This document shows positions 10,501 to 17,540 of a DNA stretch of 64,000 nt, in pieces; the stretch's first letter is position 1, and the number at the start of each line of letters is the position of its first letter. Under the pieces are notes generated by a model. It was not told where the DNA came from, searched no databases, and worked only from the letters and a program-made list of their open reading frames with translations. A program made the position numbers and the translations under genes. The stretch comes from Bythopirellula polymerisocia (GTDB lineage Bacteria; Planctomycetota; Planctomycetia; Pirellulales; Lacipirellulaceae): positions 689,567 through 753,566 of the forward strand of contig NZ_SJPS01000004.1 of assembly GCF_007860015.1 (NCBI RefSeq), written 5' to 3'.

Positions 10501-12778
10501 AGCCGCCTGGAAGTCACAGCCAGCCCGCAATTTGTTTTTATTCTCAGCCCGTGACTCCGACGCCGGTGAATTTCGAACAGCGGAAGCATTCCGCCGTCGT
10601 ATGCAACGGGGTGTCTATTTGCCGTTTCAACTGACGCAACGATGGTTCCAGCTAGTTTCTGAACTGCCATTCAATGAGCCTGCGACACTTGTTGCAGTTA
10701 CGTCTCTGGGTGGCGATTTCGGATTCAATGCCAGCGTTAAGTCACCCGAGAGTGGCGCACTAGCCGGCTTGCTCAAGAGCGTCTATGTCGAAGACTCCCG
10801 TTATCAACACACACGCTTTCGTGTGAAAGTGATCGACAGCCCCTCTGACGAAGCCCCCACCGATCTCGCCTCGGGAATTTGCTCTGAACTTGCCTCTGAT
10901 GCGCCCGAAGTGGAAGTTGCCTGGTCACACGGCGAGCGTCGAACCGTAGCGATCTACCCCGCACCTGTGGAAAAACTTCCTCAACGTGAGATACCCTTAG
11001 GCGGTACTTGGGTTGTCACCGGCGGTGGCCGTGGCATCACCTCTTTTGCAGCATGTATGTTTGCTCGTCGGTATGGACTCAAAATTCACATGATTGGCAA
11101 GAGTCCTGCGCCCGACAAAACAGCACCTTGGCTTAAGTGCAGCGACGAAGAACTAAAGAAGTACAAGTCGACAATCGTCCGAGAGGCAATCGCCGCTGGA
11201 CGTTCGCCGGAAGAGGATTGGGGCCGAATTCGAAAGGCGCGTGAGATCGAACTCGTACTTGGCAAATATGCCGAGGCCGGTGTTGAGCCCCATTATCATA
11301 GTTGCGACATTACCGACGAAGCAGCATTAGAGAAAGTCCTCGCTGAAATCCGCAGGATTGATGGGCCAATCGATGGGGTCATCCATGGCGCAGGTTATGC
11401 CAAGGCTGCACGATTTGAAAGTCGCGCTGGTGATCGGATCCGCCACACATTTGGTCCTAAGGCTGACGGAACCGCGGCACTCATGCGTCTAACCATGAAG
11501 GATCCTTTGCGCTACTTCCTTGCGTTCGGCTCTTTGAGCGGACGGTATGGCGGCAACGGACTGAGCGACTACGCCGCAGCCAATGAAATGCTCGCCAAAT
11601 TATGCGACTGGCATCGAAAAGATCGGCCCGACTGCGCCACCACATGCTTCCACTGGCAAACATGGGACCGCTTCGGCATGGCACTACTTGCCGATGCCGT
11701 CGATATCACGAAGAGTTCGTTCAAGATGGAGTTCATGCAGCCTGAGGAAGGAATCGAACACATGCTTCAGGAGGTCCTTGCTGGCGCGCCTGAATCAGAA
11801 GTTCTCATCGCCGATGACTACTTCGAGAAGTCGTTTTATCCCTATTCAATCATGAAAAGTGAAGCACCTCCTGCAGGTCCGCCGGCAGCGGCTTCCGCTC
11901 CTGAGGCAAAGAGTGGAACGGACCGACCATTGATCGATTCGATCGGTACCAACGCCGATGGTTCCACCACAGCAGAAGTCACTTTCGATCCAATACACGA
12001 CCCTTTCTTGGTCGAGCACCTTCTGAAACAAAGCCCGTTTCTCCCAGGCGTGCTGGGGTTAGAAGCTGTCTTGGAAGCGGCATCTCTCTGGCGCCCTGGA
12101 CAAGAGATAGCTGAGGTCCACGACGTTGAGATTATCAACGGTCTCATGTTTCGCAGTGACGATCCGATCGTGACCAAAGTCCGGCTCGCTAACGATGGTA
12201 ATGTGGTCGAATCGCAGCTCACCAGCGAGCTCCGCAATCGCGCTGGCCAAGTCATCGATCCGAATCGTGTTCACGTTCGCGCCAAGGTGCACTTTGGAGC
12301 CCCCGAGCCACTTGCGCCTTCCACCGCAGGTACGCCCCCTTTGGGAATGCATCCATTTACCTATCCTGACGACGCATTGCTCTACCATGGCCAGCCGCTG
12401 CGATGCCTCAAAAACTACGGCATTCAATATGATGGCGGTTGGGGGCAGATTATCGCTCCACCACTGTCCGAACTGGCCGGCCCTCGGTCAGACACCGGTT
12501 GGATCCTGCCAACCGCGGTACTTGACGCGTGTGTAGTCTGCTGCGGGAGTTTTGTGTTCCTCCAATTCGGAGGAATTCTGGAAGTGCCGCACGGTTTCGA
12601 GTTGATACGTTGGGCGCGCCAACCACGCGCGGGCGAAGTCTGCATCGCCCGCTTCTGGTTTCGTGCTCGCGAAGCCCGCCACAGCCTATTCGACTTCACG
12701 CTCTACGGTGAAGACGGTTCTCCTGTTCTTGAGGTTACCGGTTATCGCACCATTCGTGTCGGAGAAGAAACCCCATGA
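1574..12778 (+). CDS. PfaA/HglE-like multidomain polyketide (secondary lipid) synthase, 3734 aa
   Basis: Iterative type I synthase with a GTG start. Domains in order: KS1 (about 12-480; Cys222, His354 and His394 all present); a second KS (about 492-950) with Glu698 at the cysteine position, so chain-length-factor-like; ACP1 (Ser1014 in GIDSIKK); AT (about 1190-1480; GHSYGE Ser1280, PFH His1384); three ACPs (Ser1681, Ser1792, Ser1912); an Ntn-hydrolase/C45 acyltransferase-like domain (about 2012-2340); KR1 (about 2600-2870; GGARGI, Ser2780, Tyr2793); KR2 (about 3140-3400; GGGRGI, Ser3320, Tyr3333); and a hotdog dehydratase (about 3460-3734; His3482). No enoyl reductase or thioesterase is fused; the FabL-like protein downstream and the reductase upstream could supply those steps. 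The layout recalls pfa and heterocyst-glycolipid synthases. The product cannot be read from sequence. The stop overlaps the PPTase start (ATGA). Confidence 0.93.
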   Translation: MSNSPLTPRPESIPIAIVGMACKLPGADNLEQYWQLLSEGRSAVVELPTDRLDQELYFDPKVGELGKCYSKLGAIISSREFNHKNCPIPEKLLHGVDPVHLLMCEVAGDALGHAGFDPFNLPENVRNCGVYIGHAQGSDLAGDFTYHTCIEEAADFLRESDEFRKLSSADQQAIIGELIADVHGRKPRRELDSPDVSASMVAGTITKAFNLNGPYGAINSACASSLQSILLAVRALQLGRVDMAIAGGASDCKGDSLVLFAAARAMSSTGTRPFDSEADGLVVGEGYAAVVLKTLDRALADGDSIQAVIRGLGVSSDGKGKSLWAPRKEGQMEAMKRAYRAGVDISNLQYIEAHSTATQLGDATELNTLTEILSQHFPPGKKIPVTSVKANIGHALETAGIASVIKAVLCIRAGVVPPAINVQHLNPKIDWETAPIYVPTAAAPWMRPADGSPRLAGINAFGIGGLNMHIALEEFTEASRQQAVPALRPTDVDAVAVIGMGCILPGAANIDEYWQLLASGRDPKSPAPVDRLRHDLLPTNNGARITTPPVGGFIYGFEYDWRRHKVPPKQIAQADPLQFMLLEAADQALIDSGYDKKAFDRGKVGVLVGTEFGGDFSFQLQMGLRLPDMRRVIERSLAKRNFSPEQSKLVADQFSKALLKQWPALIDETGSFSTSSLASRIGKTWNLMGGAAALDAGEASSLMAVGISLDMLLTGDCDMMICAAGQRRMGLPEYEGLAMAGLLSNGNSVRSALDADGNGFIPGEGVGVVLLKRLADARRDGDNIRAVIRGVGAAHFASGQLALETALQRSFQTSDVSPDKVTVIELDSLSREMTDEQLQAISSVQGQSPSREPIVVGSAASQVGFSHGASGMASLLKAVLELEHGQVSATLGVENPVPVPAEHANLLRIANEKIDVSRAFQSGASMASIISCGRGVAYNLLCDLGTSAADMPEMNNVTQHLAPAVVDSVAEPLPGASATELEAFLINFVVEQTGYPAEVVELDADLEADLGIDSIKKAQLFGELQEYFDVTPDENLTLDDFPTLRHVVKFLERSTSTGSSPASAPNLDQETQAVPQFTEPAPVATTESDEPELVQSAATTWRVIRFGADSAEGLRKKLVAETGNSFFTTPSVFARHHSTRLAIVAENSETLLKKVQLAISQLSNPTGLAALERQGIFFCSSLEVTRPRIAFMFPGQGSQYEGMLRGLIEFHPAAATAHREVEQALTEIGSPSFSQMAWSGSDLLGNDAWATQSSMMAASHILNSVLRAEGIKPEIAAGHSYGEYCALVATGAWSLTTALRVTRARCAGIEACKSARGGLVATTATPIQVREVLSGSGLDVHVAISNAPSQTVVGGDVEQLELAAKHLERAGYQARKLPVPCPFHTPLMADSCGPLRDALRSAEIGLPSISTFSLVTNREIDNADDIRANLEAHMTRPQLYTDAVRSLAEDRPTVFIEVGPQQTLTRLNEQILSGAQARFIASDSPKGSAMEQICRVRAHLECCGALDELPVTKFTAKSAVRQEIVHFDATQRRAEKMRRAATMEKKPVSPSVSSQDPNDLLSHALLWNPIGQNGHDDSNGNTNGESNGHSNGSSPVEAPEVSTPRTPAMWQAREGFAVETQQAQQKIDTAVQLMEAPDSYASIDVSDLEAFLINFVVEQTGYPPEVVELDADLEADLGIDSIKKAQLFGELQEYFDVTPDENLTLDDFPTLRHVVNFLARSTTSSSPAPSASPAYDAPVAAAPVEVTPEPVADTNTAELEAFLVNFVVEQTGYPPELVELDADLEADLGIDSIKKAQLFGELQEYFDVTPDENLTLDDFPTLRHVVDFLARSKTTAPSASPTYDAAPVPVRMPEAPSATVADPVVPDAATPAGSNTAELEAFLVNFVVEQTGYPPDLVELDADLEADLGIDSIKKAQLFGELQEYFDVTPSENLTLDDFPTLRHVVSYLTENLAPTPIIEEAPSTATQTFVAPTPMAHFLEPPQASVVTPPEPVEVAKHVVEVAANATLTAFHVTDEIRKLRLAGSAYEMGVIHGQKFRTEIRRLMYRVADLADSEESAAWTKLAKQPELTFTEDQLAELEGIADAVHVPIANVVALNLAMFAELSSSSIQFAMEVERNGKAVRHGLRDESFQGSRLGDCFVPILQIRQPKSGIPSVAVTYAGCVGALAGLNVSGLAVTSGLIVSGPATMSQRHALLTQQILTEAGDIPAALDALKHAPQSGPWNMVLSSQNRLPVSVECSGDSLEMVESNLVVAANHSAVNPESGSSVKRLNNLQQFLTGSSYSPSDLEMALTSFGVESDEYLSVLIDHNAGELGVYYGVDHEKNQQPFTRFNLEQLLADVSSTEKKQLKGPEFSVKPYDLGDEPGMAERFVMRLVDVAWPPNSPAMPTLNGPVLVIGDNPSADALSDRLTGVGAKVHRLNSLDSQQHAVDSIEQLCADEPVMHLFLMSSRDKNDSDFFDTAAWHHAYESQVIAPFFLCQRWVQLASEGKWLDKCTLVATANCNGDFGFCGDVPTPATGALTGLVKSLYLEINHMGGKRSFLAKAIDFPDDETPCQVARFICGELAVGTPDYEVSYVNGTRYLQVAIPREAQVQEKPEHPPRGNWIVTGGARGITAECALELGRRFGVKLHLLGTSLLPEIDPAWRNLDEAGRAALRSETILRARETNDKPNEAWDRVQKQIEIDQNLRAFSDAGLDITYHTCDVADCAALNKVLESIRRRHGPIKGILHGAGIERSCRLEKKRTEDVQATFDSKVLGAWNLMQLTREDPIGHFVGFGSVSGRFGSNGQVDYCMASDMLCKLVSWYGNQRPSCHAVGFHWHPWDEIGMAFRPETRSALENTTGLKLMPKREGLRQFLRELYSEKSDSEVLVTDRAYHNRFYPKNVEAIAENFRTEKKIEFPTRKPRQIASRHVLRTRPAPLATQSAGQPGITGPAYILGDNDDALALREKLMASGIAVHMLPVCDDSETAISHLEAAWKSQPARNLFLFSARDSDAGEFRTAEAFRRRMQRGVYLPFQLTQRWFQLVSELPFNEPATLVAVTSLGGDFGFNASVKSPESGALAGLLKSVYVEDSRYQHTRFRVKVIDSPSDEAPTDLASGICSELASDAPEVEVAWSHGERRTVAIYPAPVEKLPQREIPLGGTWVVTGGGRGITSFAACMFARRYGLKIHMIGKSPAPDKTAPWLKCSDEELKKYKSTIVREAIAAGRSPEEDWGRIRKAREIELVLGKYAEAGVEPHYHSCDITDEAALEKVLAEIRRIDGPIDGVIHGAGYAKAARFESRAGDRIRHTFGPKADGTAALMRLTMKDPLRYFLAFGSLSGRYGGNGLSDYAAANEMLAKLCDWHRKDRPDCATTCFHWQTWDRFGMALLADAVDITKSSFKMEFMQPEEGIEHMLQEVLAGAPESEVLIADDYFEKSFYPYSIMKSEAPPAGPPAAASAPEAKSGTDRPLIDSIGTNADGSTTAEVTFDPIHDPFLVEHLLKQSPFLPGVLGLEAVLEAASLWRPGQEIAEVHDVEIINGLMFRSDDPIVTKVRLANDGNVVESQLTSELRNRAGQVIDPNRVHVRAKVHFGAPEPLAPSTAGTPPLGMHPFTYPDDALLYHGQPLRCLKNYGIQYDGGWGQIIAPPLSELAGPRSDTGWILPTAVLDACVVCCGSFVFLQFGGILEVPHGFELIRWARQPRAGEVCIARFWFRAREARHSLFDFTLYGEDGSPVLEVTGYRTIRVGEETP
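6514..7425 (+). repeat. Three tandem acyl-carrier-protein repeats inside the megasynthase
   Basis: Three nearly identical ACP modules of about 75 codons are separated by Pro/Ala-rich linkers. Each contains GIDSIKKAQLFGEL with the phosphopantetheine-accepting serine (Ser1681, 1792, 1912). A fourth near-identical copy (Ser1014, nt 4613) sits before the AT. Tandem ACPs are a hallmark of pfa-type synthases, where they raise flux. The sequence identity suggests recent duplication or gene conversion. Confidence 0.92.
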
Positions 12779-13545
12779 TCGTCTCCGCACAATGCGACCT
12801 CCGCTATGCGCCATTTACGGATTTGGAACTTCAAAGAACTACCACTGGCACGGACTGGCTTTCACAGGACGAGCTTGCCTCGTGGCGAACATTTCGTTCA
12901 GACGTACGACGCAACACATTTCTTGCGGGCCGCATTCTAGCCAAGCGACTATTGCGAGCTCAACACTGCACATCGTGGTTTACCGCTCCATCACAAATCT
13001 CGATTTACAGCAATGATGTTTCGTCGGGAGTCCGACCCTACATCAAGCTTGGCGAAAACCGGCTCGGATATTCTCTCTCGATTTCGCACACATCCAATGC
13101 GGTACTTGTGGGTGGCACGAACCGTAACGGCGTCTCCGTAGGGGTCGATCTTGTGGAGATGCGCTCGCTGAGCGCAGGGTTTGAACGGAGTTGGCTTACC
13201 GACGCTGAGATCGCCTTGCTACGGCAAAATGAAGACAACATGACCGTTGCCGACATCTGGGCGATGAAGGAGGCGGTCTACAAGGCCGTCCACACTGGTG
13301 AATCATTCGCACCCCGCAATGTCGAGATCTGTCTTCAACCCGAAGGCGTCACAGTATTTTACCAAGGCGAGGACATCAGCGATCATTGCAAAGTGCGAGT
13401 TTGGCGATTCCGAGGCCAAATCGCCGCGGTCGCCACATTTCAACGACACCACAAATTGCCTAAATCGTACCTCGACAATCACGATGCACTCATCACCCTT
13501 TCTAAGTCTCCTGACCCCCGCTCCCTTTCGAGAAACCAATCATGA
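12775..13545 (+). CDS. 4'-phosphopantetheinyl transferase, Sfp type
   Basis: A 256-residue protein that transfers phosphopantetheine from CoA to the ACP serines. It carries both family signatures: GVDLVE (residues 123-128, Mg-binding Asp/Glu) and WAMKEAVYK (162-170). An SISHT segment upstream matches the substrate-binding motif. Length and motifs fit the Sfp/HetI class rather than the short AcpS class. It starts within the stop codon of the synthase (ATGA) and its own stop overlaps the next start, so translation is coupled along the operon. The obvious substrates are the four ACP domains of the adjacent megasynthase. Confidence 0.92.
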   Translation: MIVSAQCDLRYAPFTDLELQRTTTGTDWLSQDELASWRTFRSDVRRNTFLAGRILAKRLLRAQHCTSWFTAPSQISIYSNDVSSGVRPYIKLGENRLGYSLSISHTSNAVLVGGTNRNGVSVGVDLVEMRSLSAGFERSWLTDAEIALLRQNEDNMTVADIWAMKEAVYKAVHTGESFAPRNVEICLQPEGVTVFYQGEDISDHCKVRVWRFRGQIAAVATFQRHHKLPKSYLDNHDALITLSKSPDPRSLSRNQS

Positions 13546-14306
13546 TCGACCTAACCGGATACGTAGCTCTCGTGACCGGCAGCTCCCGTGGCATCGGCGC
13601 AGCTTGCGCAGTGCGCCTGGCAGAAGCCGGCGCTGATATTATCCTCAATTACTGTACTTCCCGTTCTGCTGCCGACCAGGTGGCAGAACAGATTCAGGCC
13701 CTCGGCCGGCGCGTTGCCGTAGTGAAGGCTGATGTATCGGAGCGAGACGATATCGAATCGCTTATCGATTTTATTGAAGAACGATTTGGCAGGTTGGACA
13801 TAATTGTCTCGAACGCAGCCTCTGGTGGCTTCCGCTCGATGATGTCGATCACTCCCCAGAATTTCGTTGGCACGATGAAGACAAACGTACTCGCGCTGAT
13901 TCAGTTGGTGCAAGTCGCTTCGAAACTCCTGGAAAAGTCACCGGGACGGGCAAAAGTGATCGGCCTCTCCAGCCATGGAGCAGCGATGGCAGTTCCCATG
14001 TACGGCAGTGTGGGGGGCTCAAAAGCGGCATTAGAAAGCTTCGCTCGCCACTTGGCGCTTGAGCTCGGTGATCGCGGCATCAATGTAAATATAGTCCGAG
14101 CTGGCCTCGTGGCTACCGATTCAACCTCGAAGCTTCCCTACGCAGACATGATGTTTGAGGGCCGCAAGTGGCGGAGTATGACTGGCGATCGTTTCGTCGA
14201 AAAAGAAGACGTCGCCAATGCGGTGCTCTTTCTGGCTAGCCCGCTCAGCGACATGGTTCAGGGCGAAACTCTTACTGTTGACTGTGGTGCGCAAGTCCAC
14301 GTCTAA
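13542..14306 (+). CDS. FabL-like enoyl-ACP reductase (SDR family)
   Basis: A 254-residue SDR with GSSRGIG at the N terminus for NAD(P)H and NNAASG-like SNAASG. The active site reads YGSVGGSK: Tyr154 is followed by six residues and then Lys161. That Y-x6-K spacing is typical of enoyl-ACP reductases (FabI/FabL), whereas ketoreductases of the FabG type have Y-x3-K. The neighbouring residues also resemble Bacillus FabL (YTTVGVSK). The megasynthase has two KRs and a DH but no ER, so this protein plausibly supplies enoyl reduction in trans. Most automatic pipelines would call it a generic 3-oxoacyl-ACP reductase. It is translationally coupled to the PPTase by a 4-bp overlap. Confidence 0.8.
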   Translation: MIDLTGYVALVTGSSRGIGAACAVRLAEAGADIILNYCTSRSAADQVAEQIQALGRRVAVVKADVSERDDIESLIDFIEERFGRLDIIVSNAASGGFRSMMSITPQNFVGTMKTNVLALIQLVQVASKLLEKSPGRAKVIGLSSHGAAMAVPMYGSVGGSKAALESFARHLALELGDRGINVNIVRAGLVATDSTSKLPYADMMFEGRKWRSMTGDRFVEKEDVANAVLFLASPLSDMVQGETLTVDCGAQVHV

Positions 14307-14322
14307 CCTCGCGAGTCCTGCG

Positions 14323-15951
14323 ATGAAAGATTTCATCAGTTTGCTATTCGTTACGATGGTCCTCAGGGGACTACCTGCAAATGCGCGCGAACCCTCGCTC
14401 ACTACTCTCGTTCCAGCCAACGCGATTGCATACATTGCGGCACCAAATCTGGGACAGCTCGACTCCGGATGGACTGCAACTGGTTTTGCGGACCTCTGGC
14501 GAAGCGAGGGCTTTGCTGATTTTAGGAAGACTTTCTACGATGCATCTCGACTAAATCCAAACAGTGATCTTTCACTCCTTGGAATAAATTGGCAACAACT
14601 GCTGAGCGTTTCCTCAGGTGAAGCGTGTTGGGCGCTAGTGCCGTTAGACGACGAAGTAGGCTTTCTTTTGCTCGTCGATGTCGCCGAACACGCTGCTCAA
14701 GCTGCAAAGCTCATTGCTGAGTTGCGACAGAAAGCACCTTTCCGGATCTACTTCCTAGAAAATGGTGTCCTAGGCATCACCAACCGGCAAGAGTTAACTA
14801 AGTCACCAACCGAGATCCTAGCGTCGAACGAACAATTCATGGCCATTGCGGCACACACACACTCCACCACCGCACAGCTCACCTGGTACGTCAAGCCATG
14901 GGCAATCCAATCGATCGCCTCTCGATCCGGTTCAAATGAAGAAGGCAAGAGTTGGCAACAACTTGCCGACAACGGTTTTGAGGTAGTCCAGGCAGAGGGA
15001 GGTGCGATAACTCTCGCCACGGATAAACATGACGTCGAGCACAATTGCTTCATCTACTCCCCCGGCCAGAAGGAAAAAGCAGCGCGACTACTCAATTTCC
15101 TGCCTCTCAAAGACGAAAGCCTTCCGAACTGGATCCCTACTGAAATCGACTCGGTCTCATCGACTCAATGGAATCTTGCCGGTGCACTCGCAGGCTATGG
15201 TTCGTATTTCGACGCAACCTATGCCGAGGGAATTGATGGCACATTCGATGCCGTTCTCGATGACATTCACCAGGAGACGACCGGCCCGCAGGTCGACATC
15301 CTGGCACTTCTGGAGATTCAGTCCGGACCAGTGCTACGCCTCACTAAGACGTTGCAGAACGGTCTCACGGCAGTAGTTTACGCGGTAAAAGTTACCGACG
15401 AAGCGAAAATGAAAGATGCCCTCTTGCGGATGTTCGGCCCCGACGAAGAGGTTGAGAAAAAAAGTAGAGGCCAGTTCAAGTTGTGGGTCTTTAAGGATAT
15501 CCAAGACGATCCCGATGCTGGTGAATCAATGGGACCCGATCTCGCCGACTATGCTTTGACAGTTGCCTGGAACTACTTCTTGGTCTCCACATCAGAGTCA
15601 GCCCTTGAAGCGCTCCTTGATGCTAACACGACCCCTCGGGTGGTCCACGATGAAACCGAAGACCCTCTGGAGAGCCTCCTGAAGGATCATAGTTCCGAAA
15701 ACACAATCAGCGCCCATAATTCGCCGAGCGCTGCCGGACTCCGCCCCGCCTTCGAGGGAATCCGCACGCGTGGCTCCGTCGACTTGGGCCAACTTCTGGG
15801 AGATCCTGAGGACCCACAACACCTTCTTGACTTCTCTACACTCCCCGAGAGTAATACCCTCCCAAGATTCATTGCTTCTGGTTTCGGCTTTGTCAATCAA
15901 TCAGAAGATGGCTGGCACTTGCAAGATTTCGTAGATAAGAAAGTGAAATAA
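14323..15951 (+). CDS. Exported DUF3352-like protein of unknown function
   Basis: A 542-residue protein from the ATG at 14323. I prefer this start because it gives a clean signal peptide (KDFISLLFVTMVLRG...ANA-RE) and lies 16 bp after the previous stop; upstream in-frame starts overlap that gene. The mature part alternates short beta-rich stretches typical of planctomycete DUF3352-like proteins (FLLLVDV, FRIYFLENGVLGITNR, YALTVAWNYFLVS). No catalytic motif is visible. It belongs to the synthase operon by orientation and spacing (4 bp before the next gene), so a role in handling or exporting the lipid product is possible but is only inference from position. Confidence 0.65.
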   Translation: MKDFISLLFVTMVLRGLPANAREPSLTTLVPANAIAYIAAPNLGQLDSGWTATGFADLWRSEGFADFRKTFYDASRLNPNSDLSLLGINWQQLLSVSSGEACWALVPLDDEVGFLLLVDVAEHAAQAAKLIAELRQKAPFRIYFLENGVLGITNRQELTKSPTEILASNEQFMAIAAHTHSTTAQLTWYVKPWAIQSIASRSGSNEEGKSWQQLADNGFEVVQAEGGAITLATDKHDVEHNCFIYSPGQKEKAARLLNFLPLKDESLPNWIPTEIDSVSSTQWNLAGALAGYGSYFDATYAEGIDGTFDAVLDDIHQETTGPQVDILALLEIQSGPVLRLTKTLQNGLTAVVYAVKVTDEAKMKDALLRMFGPDEEVEKKSRGQFKLWVFKDIQDDPDAGESMGPDLADYALTVAWNYFLVSTSESALEALLDANTTPRVVHDETEDPLESLLKDHSSENTISAHNSPSAAGLRPAFEGIRTRGSVDLGQLLGDPEDPQHLLDFSTLPESNTLPRFIASGFGFVNQSEDGWHLQDFVDKKVK

Positions 15952-15955
15952 CACC

Positions 15956-17533
15956 ATGATTCGAGTTCATTTATCCGCTGGCTTTGTGCTATTGGTATTA
16001 CTAGTTTGTGCAGCCGTTGCCAATTTGCCTGATACTATCAATGCTCCTGCAGTCTCGATTCCGACAGATACAGTTCCGGCAGAGCCAGCTGGTCAACTGC
16101 AAACTGATGCGGCTCCAGTAGAACCAGTGCCCTCTGATCCGGTGCCAGTAGACGCAGAGCAAGTTGATACGGTGCCCGCTGACCCAGAGCCAGTTTCGAC
16201 CGAGCCTATTTCTCCCAAATACCGCTTTCCTAATGTCCATCTAGATGTCTCTGAGGAGCTGTTGAACGCCGCGCTCGGCTCCAATACTCGTACATGTGGA
16301 CCTTTCAGTGAATGTATCAGAGGTTCGCGCTACAGGGGCACGAGCACCAGAGATGCTCAGTTCAGCATTCAGACGTTGCCTGCGGAAGACTCGGTCGCAC
16401 TCAACCTCGCCTGGGATGCCACTGTCAATTCCAAATCTCATACGACTCAGCGACGAACTACCGTCTCCAGTGTTGGCACCACTTATATCAAAGCCAGTAA
16501 GAATGCTACTTTCGAAGATGATGGCTGGCACGTCCAACCCACTCAGGCAACTGCGAAGTCCAGTTCGCGCATCACTGGTATTAGCAGCAACCGTATTCTC
16601 GGTCGACGTATTGCCGAGAGCAGAGCCCGTAGTGCTGCATCTCAGCAGAGCGGAGCAGTGAACTACAGCGTCGCACGTCTTGCCGAACGCCGGACTCGCT
16701 CAGAGTTCGACAATCAGACGGACGAAATGCTCGCTTCCTGGGAACAAGACCTGGATAGCAACTTCCGCGAACCTCTCACCGAACGCGGCCAACTGACACA
16801 ACTTGTGTCGAAGCGATCTACCGACGACCGAGTTGAGCTTGCCTTTCTACAAGCGCAAGATGACGAACTTGGAGCCGTCACCGAACTCTCAACTCCACTC
16901 CAGCAACAGGCCTGCGATTTATTCTTGAGCCTGCACCAATCTGCTATAAACAATTTTACTGATGGAATGTGTGCCGGCCGTCTGTTCCGGGAAGACGAGG
17001 TTGCCGATTTGCTGGAAGAGCGCCTTGGCTGGAAGCTAGCGGGACTCGAACCGGATGACTTGTCTAAGGTATGGTCGATCGACTTTGCCGAGGAGAAACC
17101 TCTCCGCTTCAAATTCCACAACGGCATCGCCAAGGTCACTCTTGAGACTCGTGGGTTCACAGTCGGCGATCAGCAAATCCCCGGCGCGCGGCTGCAAGTT
17201 GCCTACGAACTTAGTACCGTCAGCGGAGAACTTCTAGGCAAGCGTCAAGGTCGCATCGAAATTACGCCATTGTCTGCGGAGAAAGACGATGAAAAGGTTG
17301 GTGTGCGTTTTCAAGTCTTCCGCAGCATGCTCCGCCGTCGCTTTGAGCGAGTCTTTCCTGAAGAATTCGTACTTGAGGAGTTTCCCACTCCTGCGTCATG
17401 GCCGACTCATGCCGCTCTTCATTTCGCCACCGCTTCTGCTGAGGACGAGTGGCTCCAACTTGCCTGTGATCTCCCAGGTAAAGAGGCTACACACACTGCA
17501 GGCTTGGTTGCTAAAAATTCGGTCACGGAATAA
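15956..17533 (+). CDS. Exported Pro/Val-rich hypothetical protein
   Basis: A 525-residue protein with an N-terminal signal peptide or anchor (FVLLVLLVCAAVANL). A low-complexity stretch of repeated PVxxDPVP/VDTVP-type units follows at residues about 25-85, then a globular part. No family is recognised. A CxxxxxxC-like pair (TCGPFSEC) follows the linker. It begins 4 bp after the DUF3352-like gene and ends 7 bp before the convergent acyltransferase, so it is the last gene of the lipid operon. The linker suggests a periplasmic or surface protein held away from the membrane. Function unknown. Confidence 0.6.
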   Translation: MIRVHLSAGFVLLVLLVCAAVANLPDTINAPAVSIPTDTVPAEPAGQLQTDAAPVEPVPSDPVPVDAEQVDTVPADPEPVSTEPISPKYRFPNVHLDVSEELLNAALGSNTRTCGPFSECIRGSRYRGTSTRDAQFSIQTLPAEDSVALNLAWDATVNSKSHTTQRRTTVSSVGTTYIKASKNATFEDDGWHVQPTQATAKSSSRITGISSNRILGRRIAESRARSAASQQSGAVNYSVARLAERRTRSEFDNQTDEMLASWEQDLDSNFREPLTERGQLTQLVSKRSTDDRVELAFLQAQDDELGAVTELSTPLQQQACDLFLSLHQSAINNFTDGMCAGRLFREDEVADLLEERLGWKLAGLEPDDLSKVWSIDFAEEKPLRFKFHNGIAKVTLETRGFTVGDQQIPGARLQVAYELSTVSGELLGKRQGRIEITPLSAEKDDEKVGVRFQVFRSMLRRRFERVFPEEFVLEEFPTPASWPTHAALHFATASAEDEWLQLACDLPGKEATHTAGLVAKNSVTE

Positions 17534-17540
17534 TAGAGGC

